Shown here: positions 42,922-52,674 of the stretch, piece after piece
Layout: each line of letters opens with the position of its first letter
Position numbering within the stretch: position 1 is the stretch's first letter
Assembly (NCBI RefSeq): GCF_019636075.1
Contig: NZ_JAHBYG010000013.1
Coordinates: 16,154-80,153, forward strand
Origin: Ferrovibrio sp.
GTDB lineage: Bacteria; Pseudomonadota; Alphaproteobacteria; Ferrovibrionales; Ferrovibrionaceae
Reading direction: 5' to 3'
DNA: 64,000 bases
The notes under the pieces: model-generated
Database searches by the model: none
Seen by the model: the letters and a program-made list of their open reading frames with translations, nothing else
What the model was told of the DNA's origin: nothing
Program-made: the position numbers and the translations under genes

Positions 42922-43283
42922 TCTTGCCCCCATTAGCTAAGGATCGGACATGACACCGGTATGCAGAGGTGCGGAATGTAAGGGTTGGCGCGAGGGCGCT
43001 GGCCGGATGCGCGACCTGAATGCGCGGCGTGATGCGCGACCTGAATGCATGGGGAGAAAAGCACAATGGCAGACAGGCAATGCCATGCCGCAGGTACGGG
43101 CGCTGGTCTTGGCACCGGTACGGGTGTTGGTTCGCGCGGTTGCGCCACAGGCAGGGCATGCCGGCAAACGCCTCTCTCCCCCCAAAGGAACGCTTTTTAT
43201 TGGGGAAGAGCCTAGAATGCCGGCGCGACAAATTCCAGACCTAATTGGTGCACCTCACCCGCTATGCGAGTGACACCCCGTAC
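42922..43283. other. 362-base interval without convincing genes
   Basis: Open frames exist on both strands but none has a ribosome site or family resemblance. The interval holds the promoter of the chemoreceptor gene, an 18-bp direct repeat, and a CCGGTACGGGTGTTGG-like run at about 43120-43136. The NIPSNAP gene converges from the other side on the same strand, ending at 43284. Confidence 0.7.
43006..43048. repeat. 18-bp direct repeat, 25-base period
   Basis: GATGCGCGACCTGAATGC is present at 43006-43023 and 43031-43048 without mismatch. It is inside the gene-free interval upstream of the chemoreceptor gene and may be an activator-binding pair or a recent duplication. Confidence 0.85.
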
Positions 43284-43607
43284 TCACCGCTGTATCGGCG
43301 CAAAACTGGCCGGGGTCATCAGCTTGTTTTCCTGGTTCACCAGATAGCCCGCCTTGGCGCTTTCGGCCAGGTAGGCCTGCCATTCCGGATCGGCCATCAT
43401 GGCGGCGCGCTTGGCCGCCCGGTCGCCGGCATCCGCATAGCACCAGATATGCATATAGGTGTTGATCGGCCCGGTTTCGGTGATCAGAAAGGCCAGCGGC
43501 TTACCCAGATGGCGCTGCTGCGGCTTCAGGCCCAGGCGCTCATAAATTTCCAATTGCAATTTGATGGTGCCGGGACGGCACGTATACGTACGAACATCGA
43601 GCAGCAT
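43284..43607 (-). CDS. NIPSNAP-family protein
   Basis: 107 aa, a ferredoxin-like dimeric barrel. The NIPSNAP signature is present: LDVRTYTCRPGTIKLQLEIYERLGL near the start, GPINTYMHIWCYADAGDRAAKRAAMMADPEWQAYL in the centre, and NKLMTPASFAP at the end. Bacterial members occur in varied catabolic loci without a defined reaction. It is divergent from the aminotransferase gene with 116 bases between. Confidence 0.92.
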   Translation of the reverse strand: MLLDVRTYTCRPGTIKLQLEIYERLGLKPQQRHLGKPLAFLITETGPINTYMHIWCYADAGDRAAKRAAMMADPEWQAYLAESAKAGYLVNQENKLMTPASFAPIQR

Positions 43608-43723
43608 TGTTCCCCCCTGGTCTGCGGAAGAAGGTTAAGGGCCGGCTCTGGCCTTGTCGAGGCGCAGCTTTCCCGGCATAAGCAGCGCATCGCCTTGTTG
43701 GGGCGTTTTTCGGGAGGAAGACC

Positions 43724-44923
43724 ATGCAGATCGCCGCGCGCATGAGCCGTTTGGGCAGCGAGAGCGCTTTCGAGGTATTGGCCCGCGCCAAGGCCATCGA
43801 CATGCAGGCCGCCAAAGACGGCAGCAAGAGCGTGATCAACCTTGGCATCGGCCAGCCGGATTTCTCCACGCCCGAGCATGTGGTGGAAGCCGCCGTGAAG
43901 GCCCTGCGCGACGGCCATCATGGCTATACCCCGGCCAACGGAATCTTGCCGCTCCGCGAGGCCGTGGCGGCCGATATCGCGGCGCGGCGCGGCGTGAACG
44001 TGAGCCCGGACACCATCGTGATCGTACCCGGCGGCAAGGTGACCATGGCCACCGCGATCCAGATGTTCGGCGAGCCGGGTGGCGAGATCATGTATCCCGA
44101 TCCCGGTTTCCCGATCTATGAATCCCTGGTGAAATTCACCGGCGCCGAAGCGCGCGGCTATCCGCTACTGGAAAAGGATGGCTTTGCCTTCCGCGCCGAC
44201 GATCTGCTGGCCCGCATCACCCCGCGCACCAGGCTGCTGATCGTGAATTCGCCGGCCAATCCCACCGGCGGCGTGGCGCCCGCCGAGGAAGTGGCCAAGC
44301 TGGCTGCCGGCCTGGCCAAGCATCCCCATGTGGCGCTGATGTCGGACGAGATTTACTCCCGCCTCGTGCTGGACGACGACAAACCCTATGCCAGCTTCAT
44401 CCCCTACACCCACCTGCACGACCGCCTGATCGTGCTGGATGGCTGGTCCAAGACCTATGCCATGACCGGCTGGCGCCTGGGCTGGGGCATGTGGCCCAGC
44501 CATCTGGCCGATCTGGCCACCAAGCTGGCGATCAACGTGCATTCCTGCGTGAATGCCGCCATCCAGTTTGCCGGCATCGCCGCGCTGCAGGGGCCGCAGG
44601 ATGCGGTGGAAACCATGCGCCGGGCCTTCCAGCGCCGCCGTGAACTGACCGTGGCCGGCCTGAACGCCCTGCCCGGCGTGAGCTGCATCCGCCCGGAAGG
44701 CGCCTTCTATGCCTTCCCCAACATCACCGGTACCGGCTTCAATGCCCGGCAATTGCAGGATGCCCTGCTGGAGCAGGCCAGGGTGGCCACCATTGCCGGC
44801 ACCAGCTTCGGCCAGCATGGCGAAGGCTATCTGCGGCTCTCGTTTGCCGCCGACGATGCGGCCATCGCTGAGGCACTTCAACGGATAGGGACATGGCTCG
44901 GCGAAAATAAGCCTAAAAAATAA
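43724..44923 (+). CDS. PLP-dependent aminotransferase, class I/II (AspC/AlaT-like)
   Basis: 399 aa. Fold-type I aminotransferase: INLGIGQPDFSTPEHV at the N-terminus, cofactor pocket GYTPANGILPLREAVA, LIVNSPANPTGGVAP, SDEIYSRLVLDDD, the Schiff-base Lys in LDGWSKTYAMTGWRLGW, and substrate-carboxylate Arg in GYLRLSFA. Amino donor specificity cannot be read from motifs; aspartate or branched-chain donors are possible. It lies 116 bases from the divergent NIPSNAP gene and is followed by the glnBA promoter region. Confidence 0.93.
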   Translation: MQIAARMSRLGSESAFEVLARAKAIDMQAAKDGSKSVINLGIGQPDFSTPEHVVEAAVKALRDGHHGYTPANGILPLREAVAADIAARRGVNVSPDTIVIVPGGKVTMATAIQMFGEPGGEIMYPDPGFPIYESLVKFTGAEARGYPLLEKDGFAFRADDLLARITPRTRLLIVNSPANPTGGVAPAEEVAKLAAGLAKHPHVALMSDEIYSRLVLDDDKPYASFIPYTHLHDRLIVLDGWSKTYAMTGWRLGWGMWPSHLADLATKLAINVHSCVNAAIQFAGIAALQGPQDAVETMRRAFQRRRELTVAGLNALPGVSCIRPEGAFYAFPNITGTGFNARQLQDALLEQARVATIAGTSFGQHGEGYLRLSFAADDAAIAEALQRIGTWLGENKPKK

Positions 44924-45041
44924 TCCACAATCTGCATATTTATTGTGCGGATGGTCTATAATATGGCCGATTGAACGAAATTTCAGCCACTTAGGCGGCG
45001 TCAATCTGCGTGAATCCAGGCCGTTAACAAGGTCTTAAGTC

Positions 45042-45057
45042 TGGCACGAGCCGTGCA
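45042..45057 (+). promoter_or_regulatory. Likely sigma-54 promoter of glnBA
   Basis: TGGCACG-N4-GTGCA matches the -24/-12 consensus TGGCACG-N4-TTGCW at all but one base. The transcription start would be near 45068, about 41 bases before glnB. Nitrogen-regulated sigma-54 promoters are usual for glnBA in alphaproteobacteria. Confidence 0.65.
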
Positions 45058-45099
45058 TACATGAACCCGTCCCGTCAACCGAGGCGTTATAAAGAATAG

Positions 45100-45447
<348 letters not shown>

Positions 45448-45530
45448 CGGCGATGCCGGGTCGCGCCCGGCACGTCAACATCCCCCAACAGTCAACCTGA
45501 ATTCAGGCAAAGAGCAGCAGGAAAAACACC

Positions 45531-46940
45531 ATGGCCGATGCTAAATCCATTCTGAAGCAGATCAAGGACAAGGACGTGAAGTACGTGGACCTCCGGTTCA
45601 CGGACCCGCGCGGCAAGTGGCAGCATCTGGCCATGGACGTGAGCGTGGTCGATGATGACCTTCTGAATGAAGGCACCATGTTCGACGGCTCCTCGATCGC
45701 CGGCTGGAAGGCGATCAACGAGTCCGACATGCTGCTGAAGCCGGACCTGAACACCGTCACCTACGATCCCTTCGCAGCCCAGACCATGATGGTCATCTTC
45801 TGCGACGTGCTGAATCCCGGCGACGGCTCGAGCTACAACCGCTGCCCGCGCTCGATCGCCAAGGCCGCCGAAGCCTATGTGAAGACCAGCAAGGTGGCCG
45901 ACACCGCCTTCTTCGGCCCGGAAGCCGAGTTCTTCGTGTTCGACGATGCGCGCTACAAGGTGTCGATGAACGAGACCTTCGTGTATCTCGACGATATCGA
46001 AGGCGCTTACAACAGCGGCAAGGTCTATGAAGGCGGCAATATGGGCCACCGCGCTCCGATCAAGGGCGGCTACTTCCCGGTGGCACCGCTCGATCAGGGC
46101 AACGACCTGCGCGCCGAAATGCTGTCCACCATCGCCGCCATGGGCGTTGCGGTGGAAAAGCATCACCACGAAGTGGCCAACAGCCAGCATGAGCTGGGCG
46201 TGAAGTTCGCCAACCTGGTGAAGTGCGGCGACGCGATGCAGATCTACAAGTATGCCGTCCACAATGTGGCGCATGCCTGGGGCAAGTCGGCCACCTTCAT
46301 GCCGAAGCCGATCAAGGGCGATAACGGCTCGGGCATGCATGTGCACCAGTCGCTGTGGAAGGGCGGCAAGCCGCTGTTCGCCGGCAACAAGTATGCCGGC
46401 CTGTCGGATATGGCGCTGTACTACATCGGCGGCATCATCAAGCATGCCAAGGCGCTGAACGCCTTCACCAACCCGCTGACCAACAGCTACAAGCGCCTGA
46501 TCCCCGGCTTCGAAGCCCCCGTGCTGCTGGCCTATTCGGCCCGCAACCGCTCGGCTTCCTGCCGTATTCCGTTCGGCACCGGCGAAAAGGCCAAGCGCGT
46601 CGAGGTCCGCTTCCCCGATCCGGGCGCGAACCCCTACCTGGCCTACTCCGCCATGCTGATGGCCGGCCTGGATGGCATCAAGAACAAGATCCATCCTGGC
46701 GACCCGATGGACAAGAACCTGTACGACCTGCCGCCGGAAGAGCTGAAGCAGGTTCCGCAGGTTTGCGGTTCGCTGCGTGAAGCCCTCGAGAGCCTGGATG
46801 CCGACCGCGACTTCCTGAAGGCCGGCGGCGTGTTCAACGACGACTTCATCGACGCCTACATGGAACTGAAGTGGGAAGAGGTGTACGCGTTCGAACACAC
46901 CCCGCACCCGATCGAATTCCAGATGTATTACAGCGTCTGA
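45531..46940 (+). CDS. glnA: Glutamine synthetase type I
   Basis: 469 aa dodecameric GS-I-beta. It condenses glutamate and ammonia with ATP. Visible motifs: [22 protein letters not shown] (active-site ring), [13 protein letters not shown], the ATP site [44 protein letters not shown], and the adenylylation site Tyr398 in [12 protein letters not shown], so GlnE control is expected. A strong terminator follows within 35 bases of the stop. Confidence 0.98.
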   Translation: MADAKSILKQIKDKDVKYVDLRFTDPRGKWQHLAMDVSVVDDDLLNEGTMFDGSSIAGWKAINESDMLLKPDLNTVTYDPFAAQTMMVIFCDVLNPGDGSSYNRCPRSIAKAAEAYVKTSKVADTAFFGPEAEFFVFDDARYKVSMNETFVYLDDIEGAYNSGKVYEGGNMGHRAPIKGGYFPVAPLDQGNDLRAEMLSTIAAMGVAVEKHHHEVANSQHELGVKFANLVKCGDAMQIYKYAVHNVAHAWGKSATFMPKPIKGDNGSGMHVHQSLWKGGKPLFAGNKYAGLSDMALYYIGGIIKHAKALNAFTNPLTNSYKRLIPGFEAPVLLAYSARNRSASCRIPFGTGEKAKRVEVRFPDPGANPYLAYSAMLMAGLDGIKNKIHPGDPMDKNLYDLPPEELKQVPQVCGSLREALESLDADRDFLKAGGVFNDDFIDAYMELKWEEVYAFEHTPHPIEFQMYYSV

Positions 46941-46974
46941 TCCGGCTTCCCCTAACCGGGACCGAATACAGAAA

Positions 46975-47002
46975 CCCCGCCGGGCAACCGGCGGGGTTTT
47001 TT
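46975..47002 (+). terminator. Rho-independent terminator of glnBA
   Basis: CCCCGCCGG (46975-46983), loop GCAA, CCGGCGGGG (46988-46996) and a T6 run; an A-run precedes it. The stem is the same as in the terminator at 24108-24130, with a different loop. Confidence 0.94.
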
Positions 47003-47066
47003 GTTGGCTTCACGCCGGCCATGGGTCTCTTGATTCCGGCGCCGGCCCCGACCACACTCCGGCGCC

Positions 47067-48569
47067 ATGAGCAGCAACGCGCAGAGTACTGGCCGGCAGG
47101 ACCGGCCTTCCAAAGAGACCGGCATCAACCCGGCGCCGATTTTGTATTTCGTCAGCGTGGTGAGCTGCGTGCTGGGCGGCTTCATGCTGCTGCCGGTGCT
47201 GGTGGACCTGGTGGACCGGCATGACGATTACCTGCCCCTCCTGGTCTGCGCCGCCGGCACCATCTTCGTGGGCAGCGGCGTGGCGATTGCCACCCATGGC
47301 CGCCATCTGCGCATCAGCCAGAACGAAACCCTGCTGCTGCTGCCGATCACCTGGATGGTGGCCAGCCTGGTCTGTGCCCTGCCCTTCATGCTGGCGGAAA
47401 CCAAACTGAGCCTGACCGATGCGGTTTTCGAGAGCGTGTCAGGCCTCACCACCACCGGCTCCACCGTGATGTCGGGCCTCGATAATGCTCCGCGCGGACT
47501 GCTGATGTGGCGCTTTCTGACCCAGTGGATCGGCGGCTTCGGTGTGGTGACCATCGCCGTGCTGGCGCTGCCCTTCCTGCGTATCGGCGGCTTGCAGCTT
47601 TTCAGCCTGGATCTGTCGCCGAACTCGACCAAGTTCGTGCCCCGCATGACCGAAGTGGTGGGCCAGATCGGCATGATCTATATCCTGCTGACCATTCTCT
47701 GCGCAGTATGTTTCTGGATCGCCGGCATGAATGCCTTCGATGCCATCGGCCATGCCATGACCGCGCTGGCCACCGGCGGCTATTCCTCCCATGATGCCTC
47801 TCTGGGCTTTTTCGACAGCGCCGCCATCGAATGGATCAGCGTGGTATTCATGGCCTTGGGTGCCATGCCGTTCGGCCTTTATATCGTGGCCCTGTATGGC
47901 CGGCCGGACGTGTTGTTCCGCGACCAGCAGGTGCGGCTGTTCCTGCTCATCATCCTGATGGCCACATTGATGTTTGCCGCCTGGCGCATCGCCAAGGCCG
48001 ATGAACACTGGCTGGATGCCTTGCGCCAAGGCGCTTTCGTGACGGTATCCACCATCACCACCACCGGCTTCACCAGCCATGATTTTTCCTTCTGGGGCAG
48101 CTTTCCGGAAATGCTGGCTTTGTTGTTGATGCTGGTGGGCGGCTGTACGGGTTCCACTGTGGGCGGCATCAAGGTTTTCCGCCTGCACACCATGATGCAG
48201 TTGCTGCGCGCGCAAATTCACCGCCAGATCTATCCGCATGGCACATTCCGCATCACCTTCAACGGTGAATCGATCCCCGATGCAGTGCGTGCCGGCGTGG
48301 CCACCTATATTTTCATCTACCTGATCATGCTGGCGGCCCTGGCGCTGGCGATTGCGGCGACAGGCCTCAGCTTCACCGAAAGCCTGGGCGCCGCCGCCAC
48401 CGCGCTGGGCAATAACGGCCCCGGCCTGGGCTCGATCTACGGCCCCTGCTGCACCTTCCGCGAAGCGCCCGACATCACCAAATGGCTGATGAGCTTCGGC
48501 ATGCTGGCCGGCCGGCTGGAAATCCTGATGCTCATCATCCCGCTCAGCAGGGCATTCTGGCGCGCCTGA
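47067..48569 (+). CDS. trkH: TrkH-family potassium uptake protein
   Basis: 500 aa with about ten to twelve helices arranged as four M1-P-M2 repeats. Selectivity-filter P-loops appear at SGLTTTGSTVMSGLD, ATGGYSSHDASLGFFDS, STITTTGFTSHDFSFWGSFPEML and LGNNGPGLGSIYG. The conserved Lys/Gly-rich GGCTGSTVGGIKVFRLHTMMQLLRAQI loop is present. It imports K+ with TrkA, which is not nearby; the antiporter at 18243-20018 handles efflux. The gene converges on dctM with 7 bases between stops. Confidence 0.95.
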   Translation: MSSNAQSTGRQDRPSKETGINPAPILYFVSVVSCVLGGFMLLPVLVDLVDRHDDYLPLLVCAAGTIFVGSGVAIATHGRHLRISQNETLLLLPITWMVASLVCALPFMLAETKLSLTDAVFESVSGLTTTGSTVMSGLDNAPRGLLMWRFLTQWIGGFGVVTIAVLALPFLRIGGLQLFSLDLSPNSTKFVPRMTEVVGQIGMIYILLTILCAVCFWIAGMNAFDAIGHAMTALATGGYSSHDASLGFFDSAAIEWISVVFMALGAMPFGLYIVALYGRPDVLFRDQQVRLFLLIILMATLMFAAWRIAKADEHWLDALRQGAFVTVSTITTTGFTSHDFSFWGSFPEMLALLLMLVGGCTGSTVGGIKVFRLHTMMQLLRAQIHRQIYPHGTFRITFNGESIPDAVRAGVATYIFIYLIMLAALALAIAATGLSFTESLGAAATALGNNGPGLGSIYGPCCTFREAPDITKWLMSFGMLAGRLEILMLIIPLSRAFWRA

Positions 48570-48576
48570 GCGCTGC

Positions 48577-49851
48577 TCACCTGTACCAGAGCGTGGGCAG
48601 ATAAAGCGTCAGCACCGGAAACGCGGTGATCAGCAGCAGCACAGTCACCAGCGGGATCAGGAAGGGCAGCACGGCCATCACCGTGCGCTCGAAGCTGATT
48701 TTCGCAATGCGGCTGAGGATGAACAAAACCATGCCGACCGGCGGGGTGAGCAGGCCGATCATCAGGTTTAGAACCATCACCACGCCGAATTGAACCGGGT
48801 CGATCCCAAGTTTTTCGATCGCCGGCATGAAAACCGGCACCAGGATGGAGATGGCGGCAATCGTCTCCATGAAGCAGCCGATAATCAGCAGAATGATGTT
48901 GATGATCAGCAACAGCATCAACGGATCGGTGGTGATCGCAAGCAGACCGCCGGTAAGCTGCTCGGTGATCCGCGTTGTGGTGAGCACCCAGCCGAACAGC
49001 GAGGCGGCACCCACGATGATCAGTACGCTGGCGGTGGTTTCTATGGTTTCCATCGAGATGCGGTAGAATTGCCGCAGGTTCAGCGAGCGATAGAGGAATA
49101 CGCCCAGGATCAACGCCCAGATGCAGGCGGCAATCGCCGCTTCCGTGGGCGTGAAAGCGCCGGTGGACATGCCGCCGATCAATATCACCGGCGTGAGCAA
49201 GGCTGGAATCGCGCGCAGGAATGAGCGGCCAAGAATGCTCCAGCGGAACGCCTGGTCGCGGCCGATGCCATGGCGATGGGCATACCAGGTAACGTAGACC
49301 ATCATCGCGCCTGCCATCAGCAAACCAGGAACGATGCCGGCAACGAATAGTTGGCCGATGGAAACATTGGCCATCACGCCGAAAATCACCATTGGCAGCG
49401 AGGGGGGAATGATCGGCCCCACGGTGGAAGACGCCGCCGTGATGCCGACAGCGAATTCGGCATTATATCCATGGTCGCGCATCGCCTTGATCTCGATGGT
49501 GCCAAGCCCGCCGGCATCGGCCACCGCGGTGCCCGACATGCCGGCGAAAATCACCGAGCCGACCACATTCACATGCCCAAGCCCGCCGCGCAGCCAGCCT
49601 ACCGCCGCAACCGCGAAATCATAGATGCGGTTGGTGATGCCGGCGGTGTTCATCAGATTGCCGGCCAGGATGAAAAACGGCACGGCTATCAGCGGAAAGG
49701 AATCCACGCCGCCCGCCATGCGATGCAGCACCACGAAATCCGGCATCATCGACATGAAATGCGTATAGAACAGCGAAGCGCCGCCCAGCGCGACGAAGAT
49801 CGGCACGCCGATCAGCAGGGTGACGAAGAAAAAAATCAACAACGGGATCAT
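48577..49851 (-). CDS. dctM: TRAP transporter large permease (DctM family)
   Basis: 424 aa, twelve helices. DctM pattern: LIFFFVTLLIGVPIFVALGGASLFY, FPLIAVPFFILAGNLMNTAGITNRIYDFA, GMSGTAVADAGGLGTIEIKAM, and AASSTVGPIIPPSLPMVIFGVMANVSIGQLFVAGIVPGLLMA. It carries out Na+-coupled solute import with the DctP protein at 51618 and DctQ, 24 bases upstream. The substrate is likely an organic or sugar acid, inferred from the enolase-family neighbour. Confidence 0.95.
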   Translation of the reverse strand: MIPLLIFFFVTLLIGVPIFVALGGASLFYTHFMSMMPDFVVLHRMAGGVDSFPLIAVPFFILAGNLMNTAGITNRIYDFAVAAVGWLRGGLGHVNVVGSVIFAGMSGTAVADAGGLGTIEIKAMRDHGYNAEFAVGITAASSTVGPIIPPSLPMVIFGVMANVSIGQLFVAGIVPGLLMAGAMMVYVTWYAHRHGIGRDQAFRWSILGRSFLRAIPALLTPVILIGGMSTGAFTPTEAAIAACIWALILGVFLYRSLNLRQFYRISMETIETTASVLIIVGAASLFGWVLTTTRITEQLTGGLLAITTDPLMLLLIINIILLIIGCFMETIAAISILVPVFMPAIEKLGIDPVQFGVVMVLNLMIGLLTPPVGMVLFILSRIAKISFERTVMAVLPFLIPLVTVLLLITAFPVLTLYLPTLWYR

Positions 49852-49875
49852 GCGCGCAACTCCGAATAAGACAAA

Positions 49876-50424
49876 TCAATCGATCAGCAGGTTCACCTTG
49901 TCGGGGTCCGGTTGCCAACGGCGCTTGTAATTGCCCCAGACCACGCGAATATAGCGATAGAGCATCAGGCAACAGCCGACGAAAACACCGCCATACACTA
50001 TGCTCATCGGCCATTCGATCACGGTCATGGTCTGTATCTGCATACGCTCGGTGATGGCCACACCGAACCAGCAAAGGCAAGCCAGAAAACCCAGCGTAAT
50101 CGCATCGATCACCAGCCGGCTGAGGCGCGCCAGCGGCGACGGCATGAAATGCTGGATTGCCTCCACGCCGATATGGGAGCCCCGCCGCATCGCCGTGGCG
50201 GCGCCAACGAAGGTGAGCCACATCAACAGATAGCGTGATATCTCCTCGGTCCAGGCATAGGAATCATTCAGCACATAGCGCGAGAAGAATTGCAGGAACA
50301 CTACGCTTGCCAACACCCAGAAAATGACAAAGCCGATCACATCCTCCACAAAGGGTTCGATCTTCACGTCCGGGTCGCTGACTTCGATAAGATGTTCGTC
50401 AATCTGCTTGTTGTCTTGCGACAT
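49876..50424 (-). CDS. dctQ: TRAP transporter small permease (DctQ family)
   Basis: 182 aa from the ATG at 50424 after GGAGG. Four helices; the DctQ hallmark is FSRYVLNDSYAWTEEISRYLLMWLTFVGAATAMRRGSHIGVEAIQHFM. It couples the large permease to the substrate-binding protein. It starts 65 bases from the divergent mandelate-racemase-family gene, whose plus-strand placement separates dctQM from dctP. Confidence 0.93.
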   Translation of the reverse strand: MSQDNKQIDEHLIEVSDPDVKIEPFVEDVIGFVIFWVLASVVFLQFFSRYVLNDSYAWTEEISRYLLMWLTFVGAATAMRRGSHIGVEAIQHFMPSPLARLSRLVIDAITLGFLACLCWFGVAITERMQIQTMTVIEWPMSIVYGGVFVGCCLMLYRYIRVVWGNYKRRWQPDPDKVNLLID

Positions 50425-50489
50425 CCGCTTTACCTCCGAAAAAACTTGCGCCACCATGCGGCAACAAAACAGCCGTATGGGAGGCGGGC

Positions 50490-51599
50490 ATGGCGATCAT
50501 CGAACGTATTGAAATTCTGCAGGTGGATCTTGCGCCGAAAGTGAAGCGCACCGATGCGATCCAGGCTTTCATCTCCCAGGAAACCCCGATGCTGCGCATC
50601 CACACGCAGGATGGCCTGGTGGGCACCGGCTATAGCTACACCATAGGCACCGGCGGCTCGTCGGTGATCGGCCTGTTGCGCGATCATCTGGCGCCGCGCC
50701 TGCTGGGGCGCGAGGCCGGCGAGATCGAATTGCTGTGGAAGGAATTGTTCTTCGCTACCCATGCCACGGCAGTGGGTGCGATCACCGCGCTGGCACTGGC
50801 CACCATCGACACCGCGTTGTGGGATCTGCGCTGCCGGGCCGCCAATCGCCCGCTCTGGCTGGAAGCCGGCGGTGCGCAACGCGCGGTGCCGCTCTACACC
50901 ACCGAGGGCGGCTGGCTGCATATCGACAAGGCGGCGTTGGTGGAGGATGCGCTGGCGGCCAAAGCGGCCGGCTTCGGCGGATCGAAAATCAAGGTGGGCC
51001 GCCCGCATGTGGCGGAGGATATCGAACGCCTGAGCGCCGTGCGCGCGGCGGTGGGCCCGGCTTTCGATGTGATGGTGGATGCCAACCAGGCTTTCACGGT
51101 GGCGGAAGCGATCCGCCGTGCACGGCTGTATGAACCGCTGGACCTGGCATGGTTCGAGGAACCGCTGCCTGCCGAGGATATCGACGGCCATGCGCGACTT
51201 TGCGCCAGCACCAGCCTGCCGGTTGCGGTGGGTGAATCGATCTATCACCCCAGCATTTTCCGCGAATACGCCCAGCGCGGCGCCTGCTCCATCATGCAGG
51301 CCGATGTGGCGCGCATCGGCGGCATAACGCCGTGGCTGAAGGTGGCGCATCTGGGCGAAACCTTCAACATGGCGATCTGTCCGCATTTTTTGATGGAGTT
51401 GCATGTCTCGCTCTGTGCCGCTGTGCCGAATGCAGCTTGGGTTGAATGGATTCCGCAGTTGGACGACATAACCACCAGCCGCATGATCGTGCGCGATGGC
51501 AAGGCGGTGCCGTCCGATCAGCCTGGTCTGGGCATCGCCTGGGATGCCGAGGCCATCGCCCGCCGCCAAGCCTTCACGCCTATCGTTCTGAAGGCGTGA
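50490..51599 (+). CDS. Mandelate racemase/muconate lactonizing enzyme family protein
   Basis: 369 aa enolase-superfamily enzyme. The capping domain is VGTGYSYTIGTGGSSVIGLL and the barrel has the K-x-K motif in FGGSKIKVG, metal ligands Asp (MVDANQAF), Glu (WFEEPLP) and Glu (VAVGESIY), and the catalytic His-Asp dyad region CPHFLMELHVSL. The K-x-K plus His suggests a mandelate-racemase-subgroup acid-sugar dehydratase or racemase, with substrate unknown. GGGAGG precedes the ATG. It is divergent from dctQ and convergent on dctP. Confidence 0.92.
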   Translation: MAIIERIEILQVDLAPKVKRTDAIQAFISQETPMLRIHTQDGLVGTGYSYTIGTGGSSVIGLLRDHLAPRLLGREAGEIELLWKELFFATHATAVGAITALALATIDTALWDLRCRAANRPLWLEAGGAQRAVPLYTTEGGWLHIDKAALVEDALAAKAAGFGGSKIKVGRPHVAEDIERLSAVRAAVGPAFDVMVDANQAFTVAEAIRRARLYEPLDLAWFEEPLPAEDIDGHARLCASTSLPVAVGESIYHPSIFREYAQRGACSIMQADVARIGGITPWLKVAHLGETFNMAICPHFLMELHVSLCAAVPNAAWVEWIPQLDDITTSRMIVRDGKAVPSDQPGLGIAWDAEAIARRQAFTPIVLKA

Positions 51600-51617
51600 A
51601 GGTCGGCAACCATCTGC

Positions 51618-52598
51618 TTACTTGAGGGCCAGCAAGGCGTCGTATTCCGCCTTGCTCCAACCGGCGCCGGCTGATGCATCGTTATGCAGCGGCTGGGCGG
51701 CGGCGATGAACGGCCCGCGATCCACGTCCACCACGGTCTTGCCGAGCTTGCGGAATTCCTCGGCCAGCTTCTGTTCGGAGGCGCGGATGGCATCGGTGGC
51801 ACGGCTGGCCGCCTGTTTCAGCACCTCGTCGAACGCCTTCTTCTCGTCGGCATTCAGCTTGTTCCAGACATGGCCGCCAACGATGCTGAGCAGGCTTTCG
51901 GTGATATGGCCCGACAGCATGATATGGCTCTGCACTTCATAGAACTTCTTCGCCATGATGGTGGGCAGCGGATTTTCCTGGCCGTCCACGGTCTTCTGCT
52001 GCAAGGCGAGATACACTTCGGCGAAGGCAATCGGCGTGGCATTGGCGCCCACCGACTTGGTGAACATCAGAAACAGCGGCGCCGGCGGCACGCGCAGCTT
52101 CATGCCCTTCATGTCTTCCGGCTTGTTGATCGCCTTGTTGGCGGTGAGATGCCGCTGGCCGTAATAGGTCAGCGCCGTCACCTTATGCTTGGTCTTCTGT
52201 TCGTAGCCCGAAGCGATATCGGTGAACAGCTTGGAATCGCGATAGGCTTTCCAGTGATTGAAGTCGCGCAGGATGAACGGTGCATTGGAAATCGCTATCG
52301 GCTTGTGGATCGAGCCGGCAAAGGCCACGCCGGTATAGATGATGTCCACGGTGCCGAGCGTCAGCGCCTCGTTGATCTGGTTTTCATTGCCAAGCTGCGA
52401 GGCCGGAAACACCTCGATCTGATACTTGTTGTTGGTGCGCTTGGCGATTTCCTGCGCCGCCCACAGCGCCTCGGTGTGATAGGGCTCGGGCGTTTCATAG
52501 ACATGCGCCCATTTCAGTTTGGTCTGGGCAGCAGCCGGCAGCACGGCAAAGGCGCCGGCAGCCAGGATCGTGGCGGCAAATAACGCGGTCTTATGCAT
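51618..52598 (-). CDS. dctP: TRAP transporter solute-binding protein (DctP family)
   Basis: 326 aa. A signal peptide (AATILAAGAFAVLPAAAQ) and a DctP fold with KLKWAHVYETPEPYHTEALWAAQEI, FPASQLGNENQINEALTLGTVDI, and the conserved carboxylate-binding Arg in GMKLRVPPAPLFLMFTKSVGANATPIAFAEVYLALQQKTVDGQENPL. It captures the substrate in the periplasm. It lies on the strand of dctQM but is separated from them by the plus-strand enolase-family gene. Confidence 0.95.
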   Translation of the reverse strand: MHKTALFAATILAAGAFAVLPAAAQTKLKWAHVYETPEPYHTEALWAAQEIAKRTNNKYQIEVFPASQLGNENQINEALTLGTVDIIYTGVAFAGSIHKPIAISNAPFILRDFNHWKAYRDSKLFTDIASGYEQKTKHKVTALTYYGQRHLTANKAINKPEDMKGMKLRVPPAPLFLMFTKSVGANATPIAFAEVYLALQQKTVDGQENPLPTIMAKKFYEVQSHIMLSGHITESLLSIVGGHVWNKLNADEKKAFDEVLKQAASRATDAIRASEQKLAEEFRKLGKTVVDVDRGPFIAAAQPLHNDASAGAGWSKAEYDALLALK

Positions 52599-52674
52599 GG
52601 TATTCCTCCCACTTGTTTTCGCCTTGTCGAGAAGGCTTGCGTTTATACGATTGTCCCTGATGCCCGGGGCGCGG

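Noticed and set aside
42950..43273. Plus- and minus-strand frames of 70-107 aa in the interval before the chemoreceptor gene
   Set aside because: No ribosome sites, no recognisable family, and the frames span the 18-bp direct repeats; coding bias is weak.
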